Shown here: piece after piece, positions 1 through 7,393 of the stretch
Position numbering within the stretch: the stretch's first letter is position 1
Layout of the letters: each line of letters opens with the position of its first letter
Source of the DNA: Corynebacterium doosanense CAU 212 = DSM 45436
GTDB taxonomy: Bacteria; Actinomycetota; Actinomycetes; Mycobacteriales; Mycobacteriaceae
DNA length: 64,000 nucleotides
Direction of reading: 5' to 3'
Assembly (NCBI RefSeq): GCF_000767055.1
Contig: NZ_CP006764.1
Location: forward strand, 744,001-808,000
Notes under the pieces: model-generated
Database searches by the model: none
Seen by the model: the letters and a program-made list of their open reading frames with translations, nothing else
What the model was told of the DNA's origin: nothing
Translations under genes and position numbers: made by a program

Positions 1-549
1 GAGCACGCCAGCTGTAGGGGCATCGAGGCCCCGCGAGGCGAGGCCGGCCTCGTGGGCCGAGACCAGCTCAGCGATGCGCGTCCTGGCCGCCTCCACCCGC
101 CGGTCATCACCGGGGATGAGGCCCCGATCCGCCGCCGCGAGAGCGCTGAGATCGCGCTCCCACAGAGTGATCTCATCCCCGACCGCCCTCCGGCTGGTGG
201 CGTGGACAGACCCCTCGGCGATCTCGGCGAGGGGACCTCCGAGGCAATCCAGGCGAGCGCAGATAGCACGCGTGGTGGCGGGCTTGAATTTCTGCATGCG
301 CACCGCAGCCTTCGCAGCGTCGATCTGACGCCGCGTCTTGACATCCCACCGAGACTCGTAATCCGCCTGGGCCTTCTCACGATCGCACAGTGCTTTTTTC
401 TCGGCGCGCCGCTGCTCCGTGCGGCGCTGCTCATCATCCAGCGCAGCCTGCCGCTGGGCCTGCGCCTCCTGCTCTTGTGCAGCCGCCAACGAAGCCATCA
501 TCAGCGCTGCGAGGACGGTAAAAATATCGTGGCCGAATCCATCGGACAT
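1..549 (-). CDS. Membrane-anchored coiled-coil protein of mobile element (partial)
   Basis: The frame is open from an ATG at 549 to the left edge (183 codons without stop), so the C-terminus lies outside the window. A GGAG box about seven bases before this ATG favours it over the in-frame ATG at 561. Residues about 10-24 are hydrophobic (VLAALMMASLAAA) and could be a signal anchor. Residues about 25-75 are rich in Gln, Glu, Arg and Ala and look like a charged coiled coil; the rest appears helical with two cysteines. It follows the replication gene by 93 bases on the same strand and probably belongs to the element's operon. I do not recognise the family and cannot assign a function. Confidence 0.6.
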   Translation of the reverse strand, partial: MSDGFGHDIFTVLAALMMASLAAAQEQEAQAQRQAALDDEQRRTEQRRAEKKALCDREKAQADYESRWDVKTRRQIDAAKAAVRMQKFKPATTRAICARLDCLGGPLAEIAEGSVHATSRRAVGDEITLWERDLSALAAADRGLIPGDDRRVEAARTRIAELVSAHEAGLASRGLDAPTAGVL

Positions 550-642
550 GTCCTGCTCCATTCTGTGAATTGAAAAATTGATTGGTCTTTTGAGGTACTC
601 ACGGGGCCAGCGGTGGCGGCCGCGCGAGCGTGTCGGCAGCCA

Positions 643-3600
643 TCATTTGCACCCTGCCCAGGTCTCGGCTGGGCCGGCCGCCTCGGCCAGGACGGGCACG
701 ACGACGCCGCCCGCGCACGGCAGGGTCACCGACTCGAATGTGGCGACCACAGCGGCCTGTATCTCCTCTGCCCGGTCACCCGGGACAGAGAGCACCACCT
801 CGTCGTGGACGAAGATGCGGACCATCGCACTCACCTCGTCGGGCAGTGAGAGGACTCCCGTCAGGAAGGCGTCGCGGGCCGTGGCCTGGCCATAGCCCGC
901 CGGAGCCTGTGTCCATGCGCGGTCACGCGGGACAGCGACACGACGGCCGTAGCCAGAGGTGACGTAACCGCCCGACTCAGCCCCGGCCCGGAGACGGGCC
1001 TTAAAAGCCGCCAGGCCCGGGTACGCGCGGTCGTAGTCAGTGAGGATCTGCCGAGCTTCACCCTCGGATACACCGAGAGCTGCTGACAGCTTCGCTGCCC
1101 CCACCCCGTAGTTCATGGAGTGGTTCACGATCTTGGCGTCAGCCCTGCGCCCAGGGTCGCCGAAAAGCCTTGCCGCCGTCTCGGAGTGCAGATCGACCCC
1201 CGGCTGGAAAAGCGCAGCGTACGCGGCGTCTCCGCTACCCGCCGCCATACACCGAGCGTCGATGCCGGATAGGTCCACGGCGACCATCACGTCGCCCTCA
1301 TCCGGCACGATCATCGCCCGTTGAGCGATGAGCCGGTCCGATCTACTGCCAAAAATGGTCATGCCGGGCGAGGTCGTGGACAGCCGACCTGTCGCCTGGG
1401 AGGGCTGGATCGCGGGGTAGACGCGGTCGTCGGACCGCAGACACTTTTTCACCGTCGCGGCCGGAGACGACGCCTGTAGGAGGGTCGTCATTTTCTCAGC
1501 CAGCTCCGCCAGCGCGGCGCTCTCTGGATGCTCCGCTGCTACGGCCGCAAAAGCCTCGCCAGAGGCACTCACCGAGCCTTTGGCAGTGAGAGGGAGCTCT
1601 GCACCGGCATGGTGGACATATCGAGCCAGAGCGGCCTTACCCTCAGCGCTAGCCCACGGCGCTTTCCCCTCGTCAGGGATGCCGACCGTCTCCACCAGCC
1701 AGGTGCGGATCTCACCCCGCACCAGGTCTTCGTCGGCGAGGCGACGCTCGACCTCGACGCGGTCTACACGCACACCGTGTGATTCCACCTGGGCCAGCGC
1801 GTGCGCCACCTGGTGCTCGTAGGTGACGTACTCCTCGCCGACCACGTCCACGGCCCGGGGCAGGAGAGCCGCGTACACCGCCGCCGTGGCGCGCACGTCC
1901 TGCGTGGCGTAGGCGCGGTAGTCCTCGTCGTCGACGGGGATCCGGTCGTATCCGCCGTGGTCACGGGCCAGCTTTTTCAGGGCGCTCTCGCCAGCCGAGA
2001 GTATTTTCCCGTCGACACCCTGCCGGGTAGCTACGGCGTCGAGGCCGTAGCGCAGCCCCGGTCGCGGCGGCTCAGCCAACCGAGCCAGGACCAGAGTGTC
2101 GCGGACACGGCCCTGCGCCACCAGGGCGTCCACGTCCAGGCCGTAGTGTCGCGCCAGCGCGGGCAGGTCGTAGGCCACAATGTTGTGGCCTACGACCGTC
2201 TCAGCCCGCTCGATGAGACCGACGAGCTCACGAATATCCGTCGTCGCCACCGGATCGGCACCGTCGATGCTGTACGCCGCGAGACGGACCCAGCCCGGGT
2301 CAGAGGCAGTGTGGAGATCATCCGCCGACCCGGTCTCCAGGTCGAAGACAAGGGTGCCGATAGGCGCAGAGGGGTCACCGGGGCCCGGAGTCGGAGCGGA
2401 CGGCGGGGGAGTGCCATCGCCACCGTTGCCAGGACCGCCTGTTACGTCGACCCGATACTTTTTGACGTGAGCCTGCGTCCCAGCGCTCCGGACCACATAT
2501 CCGCCCAGGTGCCGGTCCTGCATCCGGGTCAGAGCCCGGCCTAACCGTCTAGCGGTGGCATCACCGAGGCTCTGGATCGTCGATGGCAGCGGCACGTAGC
2601 CGGAGTACGTCGCGACAGCCTCTTCGAGATCGAAAGCGATAAATTCGCTGCCGCCCGTCACCTCGACTACCCACGCGAGGAAAGCGAGATCTTCCTGCTC
2701 AGAGACATTCCCTGCGGCTCGCCGCTCAGCCACACCCTCCATGAGGTCAGGTAGACCGGCATGCTCCAAGACGCCCCCGACGACGTGAAACCACCCCTCA
2801 AAACTGCCGACGGGTGCAGAAGACGTCGGCGCAGGTCGCCCGGCGACGACCCACGACTGGACGAGGGTGAATACGGCTTCCAGCAGCTCTCGCCGGCGAC
2901 TACGTACCCAACCCCGCAGGTCAGCGTGCTTGAATCCCGTCCGGGCCTCGGGATCGGACAGGGGGGACTCCAGCTCAACCGCGATGGTCCGCCTAGACAG
3001 GTCCCCGGACACCGAGACGTTATTGCCCATCGCCCACACGCAGGCGAGGTTTTTCGACCGCAAATCCTCGGACTCACCCAGGCGACGGCCGCCGAACACC
3101 TCGCTCGTCAGGAATGCCGACAACGTCGGAGAGTCCAGCCCAGCGCTCGCTTCGTCCCAGGTCAGCTGCGTGCGGCCAGCTAGGAGAGCGGAGACGAGGA
3201 CCTTCTGCACCTCCGTCTCTGAGTCCGGTAGCCGCTGCACGGAGACGCACTCGCCCGTGGCGATGAGAGACATATTGTCGGCAAGCAGGTTTTTTCCGGA
3301 CCCTCGCGTATTAGCCGTCACGACGATCATGGGGGACGTCCCATACATGAGGCGCGTCACCGTTGTCAGGAGCATCCCCAGGGCCCTAGTTCGGTCAGCG
3401 GCGGTCTTGAAGGGGAAGTCGACCAGCATCTCCTCCAGCAGGTTCAGCGCAGCCGTGACATCATCAGGCGACGGGCTCTCTGGCACCGAGAAGCCGACCA
3501 GCTCACGAGACAGGTCCAGATACACTCCACTGCCAGCGTCGTAGCCGGGATCGGACACGATCCGACCGCCTCCACTTACTACCGGGGACGCGAAAATGCC

Positions 3601-4767
3601 GTCGATTCGCGGGTAAGGCGCGACACGGGGAGGGGACAGGAGCATGTCCGCCTCAGACCCGGACAGGAATCGCTCGCGCGAGGCCCGTTCCGTTTCATGC
3701 ACGACGGCAGCTGCCTGAGACCCCAGATCCTGCATCAGAGCCCGGCTTACCGGGGCGAGGGTGCGTCGGCCCTCCATCTCCACCAGAGACACCAGAGACG
3801 ACCCCTGGCGGAAAAGCGACCGGCCACCCAGGCTGGTGTGCAGCGCGCCCCCGACGACCGAGAGAATTTCCTGAGGTGGCGCGTCAGCGGACACCCGTGG
3901 CCGGTCATCGTCCAGGTCTTCACCCTCGGGTTTCTTCTTCTTGGGGGGCATCTTCAGCGAGGGCTTGTCTCCAGCCTGCCGGACCCACAGGTCCAGCAAC
4001 TCAGCCCGTCTTTCGGCGTCTACCGATGCCAAGACGTCGTCAACGCCCTGCGTCCCGTGACCGGGGATTGAGATGTACCGCACAGGCGACGCGCCCCACT
4101 GGCGGCAGTGAGCGCCAAGTGCAGAGGCCCCGTCGTAGACCGCACGGTTACGAGCAGCATCTGCGTCAGGAAGAATGTATGTCGACAGGCCCGTGACCAG
4201 GCTAAATGCAGGGGAAGGCCCGTCCTCGCCGCCCATCCAGCTCTGGATGCCGGGCACACCATAGACCGCAGTGGTGCTGTCGGTGCACGACAGCACCGCC
4301 ATTGACTGCTTCGTCCCCTCGACAATGAGAACCCGCTTCGTCTCGTCGGTGACAGCCCGACGCTCGATCAGAGACGGGACGATCGCACCACTGCTCTTCG
4401 ACGGGCAGATGTACTTCAGTGTGCGGCCGTCCACCGCCACGGTCCCCGTCCGAGGCTTCACCTGCCAGGTCATCCCGCGACCAGCCTCAGTCATGGGGAT
4501 CACCAGCGCAGGCAGGGCGCCGTCCCGGTCACCGACCCACCGCAGCGGCTCCGGCAGGTCGTCGCGCTCGTACGCGGTGTATGCGCCACACGCGTCGATC
4601 ACCGCGTCGGAAATGGCAGAGGCGCGTAGCTCGGTCAGGTGCTCAGGCGAGAGTCTGTCAAGTGTAGGGCCTTGACCAACGGGACAGGTGGCCTTAGGCT
4701 GGAGGGAAGTAGCGGACCCCTGATCAATACCCTCACCCTGGCCGGTGGGGGTTTTTTCGTCGCTCAT
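643..4767 (-). CDS. Fused TOPRIM/helicase-like and family A DNA polymerase replication protein
   Basis: A 1374-aa protein that looks like a self-contained replication enzyme. Residues ~140-240 resemble a TOPRIM domain of phage primases (RVLIVEG, then ILPDADAARN). Residues ~480-600 carry an ATPase module with a P-loop-like NTRGSGKN, a Walker-B-like LTWDEASAG and a SRRTIAVEL sensor, as in P4/DUF927-type phage helicases. Residues ~800-960 form a 3'-5' exonuclease with all three motifs (FDLETG, GHNIVAYDLPAL, YATQDV). Residues ~1000-1370 are the PolA palm and fingers: motif A VDLSGIDAR, motif B RRADAKIVNHSMNYG, motif C VHDEVV. Compared with E. coli Pol I the E710 position is Asp and the F762 position is His. 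The start overlaps the preceding small frame by ATGA. It most likely replicates the element after excision; primase activity is inferred from the TOPRIM-like region only. Confidence 0.85.
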   Translation of the reverse strand: MSDEKTPTGQGEGIDQGSATSLQPKATCPVGQGPTLDRLSPEHLTELRASAISDAVIDACGAYTAYERDDLPEPLRWVGDRDGALPALVIPMTEAGRGMTWQVKPRTGTVAVDGRTLKYICPSKSSGAIVPSLIERRAVTDETKRVLIVEGTKQSMAVLSCTDSTTAVYGVPGIQSWMGGEDGPSPAFSLVTGLSTYILPDADAARNRAVYDGASALGAHCRQWGASPVRYISIPGHGTQGVDDVLASVDAERRAELLDLWVRQAGDKPSLKMPPKKKKPEGEDLDDDRPRVSADAPPQEILSVVGGALHTSLGGRSLFRQGSSLVSLVEMEGRRTLAPVSRALMQDLGSQAAAVVHETERASRERFLSGSEADMLLSPPRVAPYPRIDGIFASPVVSGGGRIVSDPGYDAGSGVYLDLSRELVGFSVPESPSPDDVTAALNLLEEMLVDFPFKTAADRTRALGMLLTTVTRLMYGTSPMIVVTANTRGSGKNLLADNMSLIATGECVSVQRLPDSETEVQKVLVSALLAGRTQLTWDEASAGLDSPTLSAFLTSEVFGGRRLGESEDLRSKNLACVWAMGNNVSVSGDLSRRTIAVELESPLSDPEARTGFKHADLRGWVRSRRRELLEAVFTLVQSWVVAGRPAPTSSAPVGSFEGWFHVVGGVLEHAGLPDLMEGVAERRAAGNVSEQEDLAFLAWVVEVTGGSEFIAFDLEEAVATYSGYVPLPSTIQSLGDATARRLGRALTRMQDRHLGGYVVRSAGTQAHVKKYRVDVTGGPGNGGDGTPPPSAPTPGPGDPSAPIGTLVFDLETGSADDLHTASDPGWVRLAAYSIDGADPVATTDIRELVGLIERAETVVGHNIVAYDLPALARHYGLDVDALVAQGRVRDTLVLARLAEPPRPGLRYGLDAVATRQGVDGKILSAGESALKKLARDHGGYDRIPVDDEDYRAYATQDVRATAAVYAALLPRAVDVVGEEYVTYEHQVAHALAQVESHGVRVDRVEVERRLADEDLVRGEIRTWLVETVGIPDEGKAPWASAEGKAALARYVHHAGAELPLTAKGSVSASGEAFAAVAAEHPESAALAELAEKMTTLLQASSPAATVKKCLRSDDRVYPAIQPSQATGRLSTTSPGMTIFGSRSDRLIAQRAMIVPDEGDVMVAVDLSGIDARCMAAGSGDAAYAALFQPGVDLHSETAARLFGDPGRRADAKIVNHSMNYGVGAAKLSAALGVSEGEARQILTDYDRAYPGLAAFKARLRAGAESGGYVTSGYGRRVAVPRDRAWTQAPAGYGQATARDAFLTGVLSLPDEVSAMVRIFVHDEVVLSVPGDRAEEIQAAVVATFESVTLPCAGGVVVPVLAEAAGPAETWAGCK

Positions 4768-5024
4768 CGCACGACACCCCCGACCGGTGCGGCGGGGTTA
4801 TGGGGGTTTCCGGGGTTACTTTGAGCCCCTCTACTCAGATACACGAAAAAACAGAAGTGTTCCCCCCTGAAAGCTTCTCTTTTTTCGTGTTTTGCTAGCG
4901 CGGGGGTATAAGTAACCCCTGTAACCCCCGAGAGGGCAGAAAGTAGCTGTGACCTGCGGTTTTGCCCGTTTCGGGTCTCGGAAACCGCCATTTCATAGGC
5001 GTGACCTGCGGAAACGTGGTTCAT
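4764..5024 (-). CDS. Small basic protein, possible coupled ORF of mobile element
   Basis: An 86-codon frame whose start overlaps the stop of the upstream DNA-binding protein gene (TAATG) and whose stop overlaps the start of the replication gene (ATGA). That double coupling is the main argument that it is translated. The protein is basic, has no recognisable domain, and its C-terminal half is encoded by G-run and inverted-repeat DNA that may serve another purpose (see the origin-like region 4785-5011). It could therefore be a fortuitous open frame through a control region. No function can be assigned. Confidence 0.35.
   Translation of the reverse strand: MNHVSAGHAYEMAVSETRNGQNRRSQLLSALSGVTGVTYTPALAKHEKREAFRGEHFCFFVYLSRGAQSNPGNPHNPAAPVGGVVR
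4785..5011. other. G-run, inverted- and direct-repeat region (candidate origin/control region)
   Basis: The segment holds G runs on the plus strand at 4792-4815 (GGGG, GGGGG, GGGG separated by 4-5 bases), matching C runs at 4914-4929, a 16-base inverted repeat with one mismatch (4842-4857 against 4874-4889, ends CACGAAAAAA/TTTTTTCGTG) with a 16-base loop, and an 11-base direct repeat GTGACCTGCGG at 4949-4959 and 5001-5011. It lies directly upstream of the replication gene. This layout is typical of replication origins or transcription control regions of small replicons; which one is not decidable here. Confidence 0.4.
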
Positions 5025-5248
5025 TACCGCTCACCCCTGACCATGCGGGCGCTGCGGTAGGCGAGCAGGTCACTCAGCCGGTACGTGATGCGATCGCCGA
5101 CACGGGCGTACGCCGGGCCAGTGCCCTGGCTGCGCCAGTTTGCGAGAGTTTTAGGGCTGAGCCCCAGGACGGCTCCTGCCTCAGATGGGCGGAGCGACGC
5201 GTCAATAGTGTGTGGAGAGCCCACTGGAAAGAACCTCTTTCGCGACAT
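5024..5248 (-). CDS. AlpA/MerR-like helix-turn-helix protein (excisionase or element regulator)
   Basis: A 74-aa protein with a winged-helix DNA-binding motif of the excisionase/AlpA type: RPSEAGAVLGLSPKTLANWR followed by a wing (GPAYARVGDRITYRLSDLLAY). Such proteins bend DNA for excision or regulate satellite and phage genes. Two starts are possible: the ATG at 5248, which lies inside a perfect 17-base palindrome at 5246-5262 and has no clear ribosome site, or a GTG at 5224 preceded by AAGAGG nine bases upstream. It is the first gene of a tightly coupled series leading into the replication protein. Autoregulation through the palindrome is an inference. Confidence 0.8.
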   Translation of the reverse strand: MSRKRFFPVGSPHTIDASLRPSEAGAVLGLSPKTLANWRSQGTGPAYARVGDRITYRLSDLLAYRSARMVRGER

Positions 5249-5262
5249 GCTGAATCAGCATG
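5246..5262. promoter_or_regulatory. Perfect 17-bp palindrome over start of HTH gene (candidate operator)
   Basis: CATGCTGAATCAGCATG reads the same on both strands around the central base. It contains the ATG start codon of the helix-turn-helix gene. The sequence TGCTGAT recurs at about 5315. Its position suggests a binding site through which the element's small DNA-binding protein controls its own operon; this is inference. Confidence 0.5.
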
Positions 5263-5369
5263 GCGAGCCGCGCAGTCGATGCACTTAGCCGAGTTCTTAT
5301 CCGGTCTCAGGGGTGCTGATCCGTAGATCGACAGTCCAGCCGGGGCTTGTACCTACCCTACCGATCCCG

Positions 5370-5843
5370 CTAGGTCCCGTCAATGCCCGGAGTGTCCCGT
5401 AGTAGGGGCGGCCACAGCGTATCTACGATCCCAGCGTCTACGCGGACGGTGTCCTCGATGGTCATCGCGTGGTCCTCCCCGTCGTAGACGTATCCCCACA
5501 CGCCCACACGCCCCCGCCCTGGGGCGTCGGTCATCACTTCGTGATCGAAGCGGGACCGCCACGCGGCGGTCATCCCTTTCAGGGCCTCCCTGAGCACCTG
5601 TCGCTGCCGCAGGAGAGATCGGTCTCCGTCCTCCCTGATCTGAGCATCCGCCTGACTCTCCAGCTCGCGGGCGAGGGAGATGTCCCGCTTCATGGCCTGG
5701 GCGAGGGAGATGTCCAGGATCTCGTACTCGTCGGGGCTGCTCTCGCCGCCGACGACGCCTAGATCCACCAGCTCCGCTATAACCGCGTCGCGGCGCGACT
5801 GGGCCTCTTCTGTCCACCATTCTGACCAGGGGTTCCGTTCCAT
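5370..5843 (-). CDS. Conserved-looking hypothetical protein of mobile element (157 aa)
   Basis: A 157-aa acidic, mostly helical protein of unknown function (N-terminus MERNPWSEWWTEEAQ). The middle part (residues ~35-100) is rich in Glu, Arg, Leu and Gln and could form a coiled coil; the C-terminus has a Trp/Tyr/Gly stretch. A competing 146-codon frame on the same strand (5380-5820) is Arg/Pro/Gly-rich and looks like a shadow. The gene is divergent from the integrase and the two starts are only 58 bases apart, so their promoters must share DNA. I recognise no motif and propose no function. Confidence 0.6.
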   Translation of the reverse strand: MERNPWSEWWTEEAQSRRDAVIAELVDLGVVGGESSPDEYEILDISLAQAMKRDISLARELESQADAQIREDGDRSLLRQRQVLREALKGMTAAWRSRFDHEVMTDAPGRGRVGVWGYVYDGEDHAMTIEDTVRVDAGIVDTLWPPLLRDTPGIDGT

Positions 5844-5863
5844 AACCCCGAGCTTATCCCCGA

Positions 5864-5902
5864 TTCGAACCTATGACAATAGTGTCGCTATAATATGGGT
5901 TA
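5864..5902 (+). promoter_or_regulatory. Integrase promoter giving a likely leaderless transcript
   Basis: A perfect -10 hexamer TATAAT lies at 5889-5894 and the integrase ATG at 5902 is seven bases further, where transcription would be expected to start. There is no Shine-Dalgarno sequence. A weak -35 (TTCGAA, 5864-5869) is 19 bases upstream. GTGTC (5883-5887) and GACAC (5904-5908) form an inverted repeat around the -10 box, suggesting repression. Confidence 0.6.
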
Positions 5903-7107
5903 TGACACCTAAAACAGCAGCTAAAACACGATTAGCCCCTGGAGAATCCTCTGTCGACCGCGTCGCAGACGCTCTGGAGGGGCGGGGGCCTTTCCAGAGC
6001 GATGTCTCCGTCAGACTCTGGGACGGACGGCTGAAACGCATCAAAATCAGGGCCGCAACCCGAGGCGAATTCCGACGAAAAGGGCACATGAAATGTGGTG
6101 ATGCCCTCGCAGCGGGCTCGTCGACATGGTCGAAATCTGACAAAATCGTCGATTTCATCGACTCTGTATCAACGCCTGTCCTCCAGTCCGCGCGACTACG
6201 TGAAAACTCCCTCCGCCGATATGTCACAGCCCTGGCGCAAATAAAATCTGCGCTCTCCGGCCTCCCCATCGGCGACGCCGTGAGATTCAGGACACTGGAG
6301 CATGCGCTCCAGGACATCGCCGCACGCCACGGCTCTGAGAGCGGTCGCCAGGCCCGCACCGTACTTTCGAAATACGTGCTTGACCAGCTCCTCCGGGAGG
6401 GGCTGGTCGAGCACAATCCCCTGCGTGGAGTGTCTATCGACCTCGGGACCGTCAGTAAGAGCAAGAAACCCGCTTCTCATGCGCTCACCGACACCGACTA
6501 CGACCGGGTCGTCAATCACCTCATCACCCGGGACACAGACAGACCGCTACCACCGGGGACCGACCGCCGGGGGTCGTCGCTAGCCCGACATGAGCGAGCC
6601 GTCGCGTTGGCGCTGCTCCAAGCGGGCACTGGCCTGCGGATCACCGAGGCTCTGGCGCTGACCCGGGCCGACCTCTCCGAGTCTGGGGGTCGCCTGGCGG
6701 TGCCCGTGTCTGCCGACGTGAGCAAAACCCACCGGTCGCGCACGGTCCCGATTCTTGACGCGCGGGTCGAGGCCTGGCACCGAGCTCGGCTCGACACGCT
6801 CCCGGCAGCGGCATCCACGCCGATCATCTCTGCACCGGGAGACCTCGCCAGTCCGTGGCGGACCGACAATGCGGTGAAGACATCAAAAGCTCTATACCTC
6901 AGCGTAGGTGCCGACCTGGGTAGCGAGGCTATCTCAGCCATGCGGTCGCACGCCTGGCGGACTGTCTTGAACAACCGAGCGATTGCCCGGGGTGTCGGCC
7001 CGGACGTCCGGGCGGCCTTCTTTGGGCACGACCCGGCCATGAATGCTGCCTCCTATACCGACTTGACCGACATCGAGGGTATGACCCGTGCTCTCCGGAC
7101 CGAGTAA
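5902..7107 (+). CDS. Tyrosine-family site-specific integrase
   Basis: A 401-aa phage-type integrase that would insert and (with a helper) excise the element. Residues ~20-100 form an arm-binding-like basic domain, ~100-180 a SAM-like core-binding domain, and ~200-395 the catalytic domain. The visible catalytic residues are Arg about 246 (GTGLRITEAL), the HxxR box about 349 (SHAWRTVL), a His in FGHD, and Tyr about 385 (AASYTDL). I chose the ATG at 5902 because a perfect -10 box lies seven bases upstream; a longer in-frame reading begins at 5680 but would run through the divergent gene and promoter. The gene sits next to the tRNA attachment site, as is usual. Confidence 0.92.
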   Translation: MTPKTAAKTRLAPGESSVDRVADALEGRGPFQSDVSVRLWDGRLKRIKIRAATRGEFRRKGHMKCGDALAAGSSTWSKSDKIVDFIDSVSTPVLQSARLRENSLRRYVTALAQIKSALSGLPIGDAVRFRTLEHALQDIAARHGSESGRQARTVLSKYVLDQLLREGLVEHNPLRGVSIDLGTVSKSKKPASHALTDTDYDRVVNHLITRDTDRPLPPGTDRRGSSLARHERAVALALLQAGTGLRITEALALTRADLSESGGRLAVPVSADVSKTHRSRTVPILDARVEAWHRARLDTLPAAASTPIISAPGDLASPWRTDNAVKTSKALYLSVGADLGSEAISAMRSHAWRTVLNNRAIARGVGPDVRAAFFGHDPAMNAASYTDLTDIEGMTRALRTE

Positions 7108-7109
7108 AA

Positions 7110-7172
7110 ATGTCGCTTTAGATGTCGCTTAAGAACCGGGATTCTGCGGGATTCTGCGGGAATCAACGGGAA
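7110..7172. repeat. Direct repeats between integrase and attachment site
   Basis: Two copies of ATGTCGCTT(T/A)A occur at 7110-7119 and 7122-7131, and three 10-base units beginning CGGGA (CGGGATTCTG, CGGGATTCTG, CGGGAATCAA) followed by CGGGA run from 7137 to 7171. TGTCGCTA also lies in the integrase promoter (5884-5890). Such repeats between integrase gene and core site are usual for arm-type integrase or excisionase binding sites. Confidence 0.55.
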
Positions 7173-7232
7173 CTAGCTGGTTGTATAACCGCAGTTCAGT
7201 GGTGATAATACCCAGGTGGCACGTACAGCCCC

Positions 7233-7277
7233 CTCATAACCCAGAGGTCGCAGGTTCGAATCCTGTCCCCGCTACCA
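7233..7277 (+). other. Attachment site: 3' half of an initiator tRNA-fMet gene
   Basis: The 45 bases from the anticodon loop (CTCATAA, anticodon CAT at 7235-7237) through CCC, the T arm (GCAGG TTCGAAT CCTGT), the acceptor strand and an encoded CCA equal the 3' half of an actinobacterial initiator tRNA, recognisable by the CCC strand of its three-GC anticodon stem. The sequence to the left (ACAGCC) cannot form the 5' half, so identity stops at the anticodon loop. This is the right attachment site of the element; the reconstituted tRNA should be at the left end, outside the window. Confidence 0.85.
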
Positions 7278-7292
7278 ACTTCTTCTGATGAG

Positions 7293-7331
7293 AACCCCCT
7301 CCTGGCCAGGAATGGCCGGGAGGGGGTTTCT
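7293..7331 (+). terminator. Terminator of the (displaced) tRNA-fMet gene
   Basis: A 15-bp hairpin (AACCCCCTCCTGGCC with GGCCGGGAGGGGGTT, one wobble pair) followed by TTCTTC lies 16 bases after the tRNA CCA end. It is probably the original terminator of the tRNA gene, now separated from the tRNA 5' half by the element. Confidence 0.75.
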
Positions 7332-7393
7332 TCTATTCCTGGATGCTGAAGTATTGAACCGCCCGGGGTTTCCCAGGGCATCCAGCTCCGCCC

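Noticed and set aside
5380..5820. 146-aa frame overlapping the 157-aa element gene
   Set aside because: Arg/Pro/Gly-rich, no plausible start signal, and fully contained in another frame of a better-looking gene.
7196..7381. 61-aa reading frame on the minus strand over the attachment site (GDRIRTCDLWVM...)
   Set aside because: It is the antisense of the tRNA 3' half and its terminator; such frames are frequent false genes over tRNAs.
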